From: Chloroflexota bacterium
GTDB lineage: Bacteria; Chloroflexota; UBA5177; JANWHV01
Reading direction: 5' to 3'
Assembly: GCA_025450255.1 (NCBI GenBank)
Contig: JANWHV010000029.1
Location: 1 to 7,671, forward strand
DNA length: 7,671 nucleotides
A program made the position numbers and the translations under genes. Below, piece by piece: positions 6,901 through 7,671 of this stretch (positions within the stretch are counted from its first letter, which is position 1; each line of letters opens with the position of its first letter). The notes beneath the pieces are model-generated. The model was not told the DNA's origin and did not search any database. It saw only the letters and a program-made list of their open reading frames with translations.

Positions 6901-7280
6901 GGCTGGGCAACCTCGGCCTCGCCGCATACGGACAGGGCGACTACGCGAAGGCGGAAGCATTGCACAAGCAGAGCCTCGCCCTTCATCGTGAGATCGGAGA
7001 CAAGATTGGCGTTGCCTGGGCGCTGGAGGGCCTGGCGGGCGTGGCACGCGCTGTCGCCGACTATCCGCGGGCCGCGAGGCTCTTTGCCTCGGTCCATGCG
7101 CTGCGTAAGATGATCGGCGCTCCCCTCTCCCCGGTCGACCAGGTTACGTTCGATCGGGGCGCCGACGCTGTCCGAGTGGCGCTCGGCAGTATTGTATTTC
7201 ACCAGGCATGGGACGCCGGTCTGGCAATGACCATGGCAATGGCGGCGCGGTATGCACTCGGCGAGCTACCGCATTATTGA
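3990..7280 (+). CDS. Large STAND transcriptional regulator: DUF6788-like module + SARP winged helix + BTAD + NB-ARC + TPR
   Basis: This AfsR-like ATP-dependent transcription activator has 1096 residues. In order it contains: a Cys-rich DUF6788-like module (about 10-58: C19, C24, C27, HGPYWYAYW at 34-42, YVGK at 52-55); an OmpR/SARP-type winged helix (about 80-178); a bacterial transcriptional activation domain (about 185-330); an NB-ARC NTPase (about 344-600) with Walker A GIGGCGKT at 375-382, Walker B LIVLDN at 454-459, TIVATSRE at 482-489 and EGIPLAIELAAAR at 556-568; a linker (about 600-800); and at least six TPRs (about 805-1044). No transmembrane segment or C-terminal LuxR helix-turn-helix is seen. 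In this class, ligand or partner sensing by the TPRs is thought to gate NTPase-driven oligomerisation and DNA binding. In-frame alternatives are an ATG at 3936 and GTGs at 3972 and 3984. The ATG at 3990 is chosen because the earlier residues look non-conserved and a promoter may overlap 3936, but no start has a clear ribosome site. The gene is divergent from the sugar operon. Confidence 0.9.
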   Translation: MAAPPSNCKVTYSRQFRRCGTASCVVCAPGKAGHGPYWYAYWRQEGRVRSCYVGKTVPAKPGIPGGLDLPPQLATRPTQGRLTVRTLGGFEVQRDGVPIAPQSWHRRKPDALFKSLIAAPGQRAPREEIVEWLWPESNPASGAHNLRATIHLLRKILDAKGAAPSHIRVEGEAVCLFPCLDGESDHNWSDATAFSIAAARALSTRDIDACGRALAMYGGEFLPDDLYAEWASRRREELRGAYIALLLHAASIESAAARQNEAMRFLEQVLAIDPCHEDAAQSLLRMRAAAGQYTEGLRAYRHLVKALHENLEVEPAETTRALYRRLLAARRTPSALDLVTNLPAPVTDFVGRAAELRAVSTLIQGRRRRLITLTGIGGCGKTRLAIQVAHNLAKSFDGRVWFVELAAVSEPRLVFQAVGETLGVREDMEGYGAAGASRPLQSLIAAALQARPALIVLDNCEHLVAACADLTASLGRTCPSLTIVATSREALGVDGETTYLVEPLQLPLQRDAQALDRLGAIESVRLFVDRARAIRPDFALTEWNAQEVISVCRQLEGIPLAIELAAARLAMLSTRQLADRLDDRFTLLTGGTRSKLPRHQTLEATMDWSYGLLTDGEQLLFKNLSVFSGGWTLEAAEAVCATDDFDGRSVLELLTQLVVKSVVTCRADSRLGGERRFGMLETVRRYAASRLDYRGSHDDDASTSAVKDRHLQWCVYFVEAAAEAQLGASQGAWLDRLELEHDNCRAALRDAFRAGDSRPGQIASGLRLCVALGWFWEARGYLSEGREWLAAAIDAARHAEPTIIAPYLLDVLSQAGDLAANQGDLKGAAALFEQCLERARAGTDQRGVARALDRLGMIAGNQGNYARAAVLYEESVKLWRDIDDWRGLAVAIDNGGHIAHALGDYPHANERFTASLELKKLHSDRIGIAESLNWLGLVGYDEGNYDRAVRLFEESLDIVNSLGDRYGTAHGLGNLGLAAYGQGDYAKAEALHKQSLALHREIGDKIGVAWALEGLAGVARAVADYPRAARLFASVHALRKMIGAPLSPVDQVTFDRGADAVRVALGSIVFHQAWDAGLAMTMAMAARYALGELPHY
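6402..7121 (+). repeat. Six tandem TPR-coding units with exact 40-codon (120-bp) period
   Basis: Within the regulator's C-terminal half, the motif x-x-G-D/N-Y-x-x-A recurs with anchors at residues 821, 861, 901, 941, 981 and 1021, exactly 40 residues apart. Examples are NQGDLKGAAALFEQCLE, NQGNYARAAVLYEES, DEGNYDRAVRLFEES and GQGDYAKAEALHKQS. The 40-residue period, rather than the canonical 34, is typical of longer-helix TPRs in AfsR-like and kinesin-light-chain-like proteins. The last copy is the most divergent (AVADYPRAARLF). The unit borders given are arbitrary within the period. Confidence 0.8.
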
Positions 7281-7575
7281 CGGCAGAGACTTAGGTCCAC
7301 AATACGCCCGTGTCGTAAGCGCCATGCGAAGTATTTTGGCGGCTCAGTCCATCACTGCCGGCAAGACGCGCGCCATTGACGTGTACAACGCTCGGCGCCC
7401 CCTCTACGTTCACCATCTCTATACATGGGGTTGCAGGTTACCCGCGCGACACGCACGCGGATGCTTGCGACCCTGAGAGTGCCTACGGCTTCACGGGTCA
7501 GCGCGCGGCGTGGCCGCGCCGGCAAGGCCGGCCTGACCACCTCTCCATACCTCGGCTTCTATCGCAAATGCACTA
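7281..7575. other. Non-coding stretch downstream of the regulator
   Basis: No convincing gene is present. The short open frames here are Arg-rich, have no ribosome site, resemble no family I know and overlap one another on both strands. No tRNA, rRNA fragment or CRISPR-like repeat is visible. The region holds several small GC inverted repeats near 7500-7533, one of which is listed separately. Confidence 0.5.
7518..7532. terminator. Weak GC hairpin downstream of the regulator
   Basis: GCCGGC at 7518-7523 and again at 7527-7532 can pair across a 3-base loop. It sits in a run of overlapping GC inverted repeats about 240 bp after the regulator's stop codon. There is no T-tract, and GCCGGC is self-palindromic, so it may be chance in GC-rich DNA. 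Confidence 0.15.
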
Positions 7576-7671
7576 GAGCCTGTTATGCACTTATGCTGAG
7601 CAACGGGGCAGCCCGTTGTAACTGGAGACAGACAAAAGCGACGAAATGGTAGCCGATCAGCGTGGTCTGCA
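7576..7671 (+). mobile_element. Candidate left end of an insertion sequence (truncated by window edge)
   Basis: From 7576 the sequence GAGCCTGTTATGCACTT resembles, from memory, terminal inverted repeats of some IS5-like elements, and it follows a CTA that could be part of a target site. Just inside lies a perfect 7-bp hairpin, CAACGGG (7601-7607) and CCCGTTG (7612-7618) with a 4-base loop; such subterminal stems occur in some IS ends. A frame beginning with the ATG at 7646 runs off the window after 8 codons (MVADQRGL), too short to identify as a transposase. No partner repeat is visible here. Confidence 0.3.

Noticed and set aside
6291..7202. Long open frame (303 codons) on the minus strand
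   Set aside because: It lies entirely antisense to the TPR-coding part of the regulator, where GC-biased, repeat-patterned codons keep the opposite strand open. Its translation matches no family, and the sense frame has clear TPR motifs.
7252..7652. Overlapping small plus-strand frames at 7252-7476, 7376-7576 and 7425-7652
   Set aside because: They overlap each other, start inside the regulator gene or without a ribosome site, and give Arg-rich sequences with no recognisable family.

Overview
This 7.7 kb window is GC-rich bacterial chromosome. The best guess for its source is Chloroflexota (Ktedonobacteria- or Thermomicrobia-like). That rests on two things. The large regulator has an AfsR-like SARP-BTAD/NB-ARC/TPR architecture, and it is preceded by a Cys-rich 'HGPYWYAYW...YVGK' module that I recognise as the DUF6788 type common in that phylum. 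This is family knowledge, not a database result.

Layout, left to right. (1) Positions 1-288, plus strand: the C-terminal end of a gene that begins outside the window, not confidently identified. (2) A short convergent gap with a GC hairpin at 318-340. (3) Positions 344-3748, minus strand: a compact three-gene sugar-catabolic operon read right to left, with gaps of only 19-20 bp. Its order is a BadF/BadG-type amino-sugar kinase, a GH4 NAD+/metal-dependent 6-phospho-glycosidase, and a double-SIS sugar-phosphate deaminase/isomerase (NagB-II/GlmS-isomerase-like). (4) Positions 3749-3989: a divergent control region with a 13-bp palindrome, a 22-bp-spaced direct repeat and candidate promoters. (5) Positions 3990-7280, plus strand: a 1096-residue STAND-type transcriptional regulator. 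(6) Positions 7281-7671: about 390 bp with no convincing gene, but with GC-rich inverted repeats and a candidate left end of an insertion sequence.

How the genes may work together (inference): the kinase makes amino-sugar (or disaccharide) 6-phosphates, the GH4 enzyme cleaves a 6-phosphorylated glycoside, and the SIS enzyme converts glucosamine-6-phosphate to fructose-6-phosphate and ammonia. This would feed chitosan/chitin or related amino-sugar oligomers into glycolysis. Neither a deacetylase nor a transporter is in the window. The divergently transcribed STAND regulator is a natural candidate controller of the operon, though some such proteins act elsewhere.

The most notable points are the fusion of a DUF6788-like module to a SARP/STAND regulator, the operator-like architecture between the divergent units, and an odd 5' end of the kinase gene. 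At that 5' end, a 7-bp duplication appears to have pushed an ATG out of frame.
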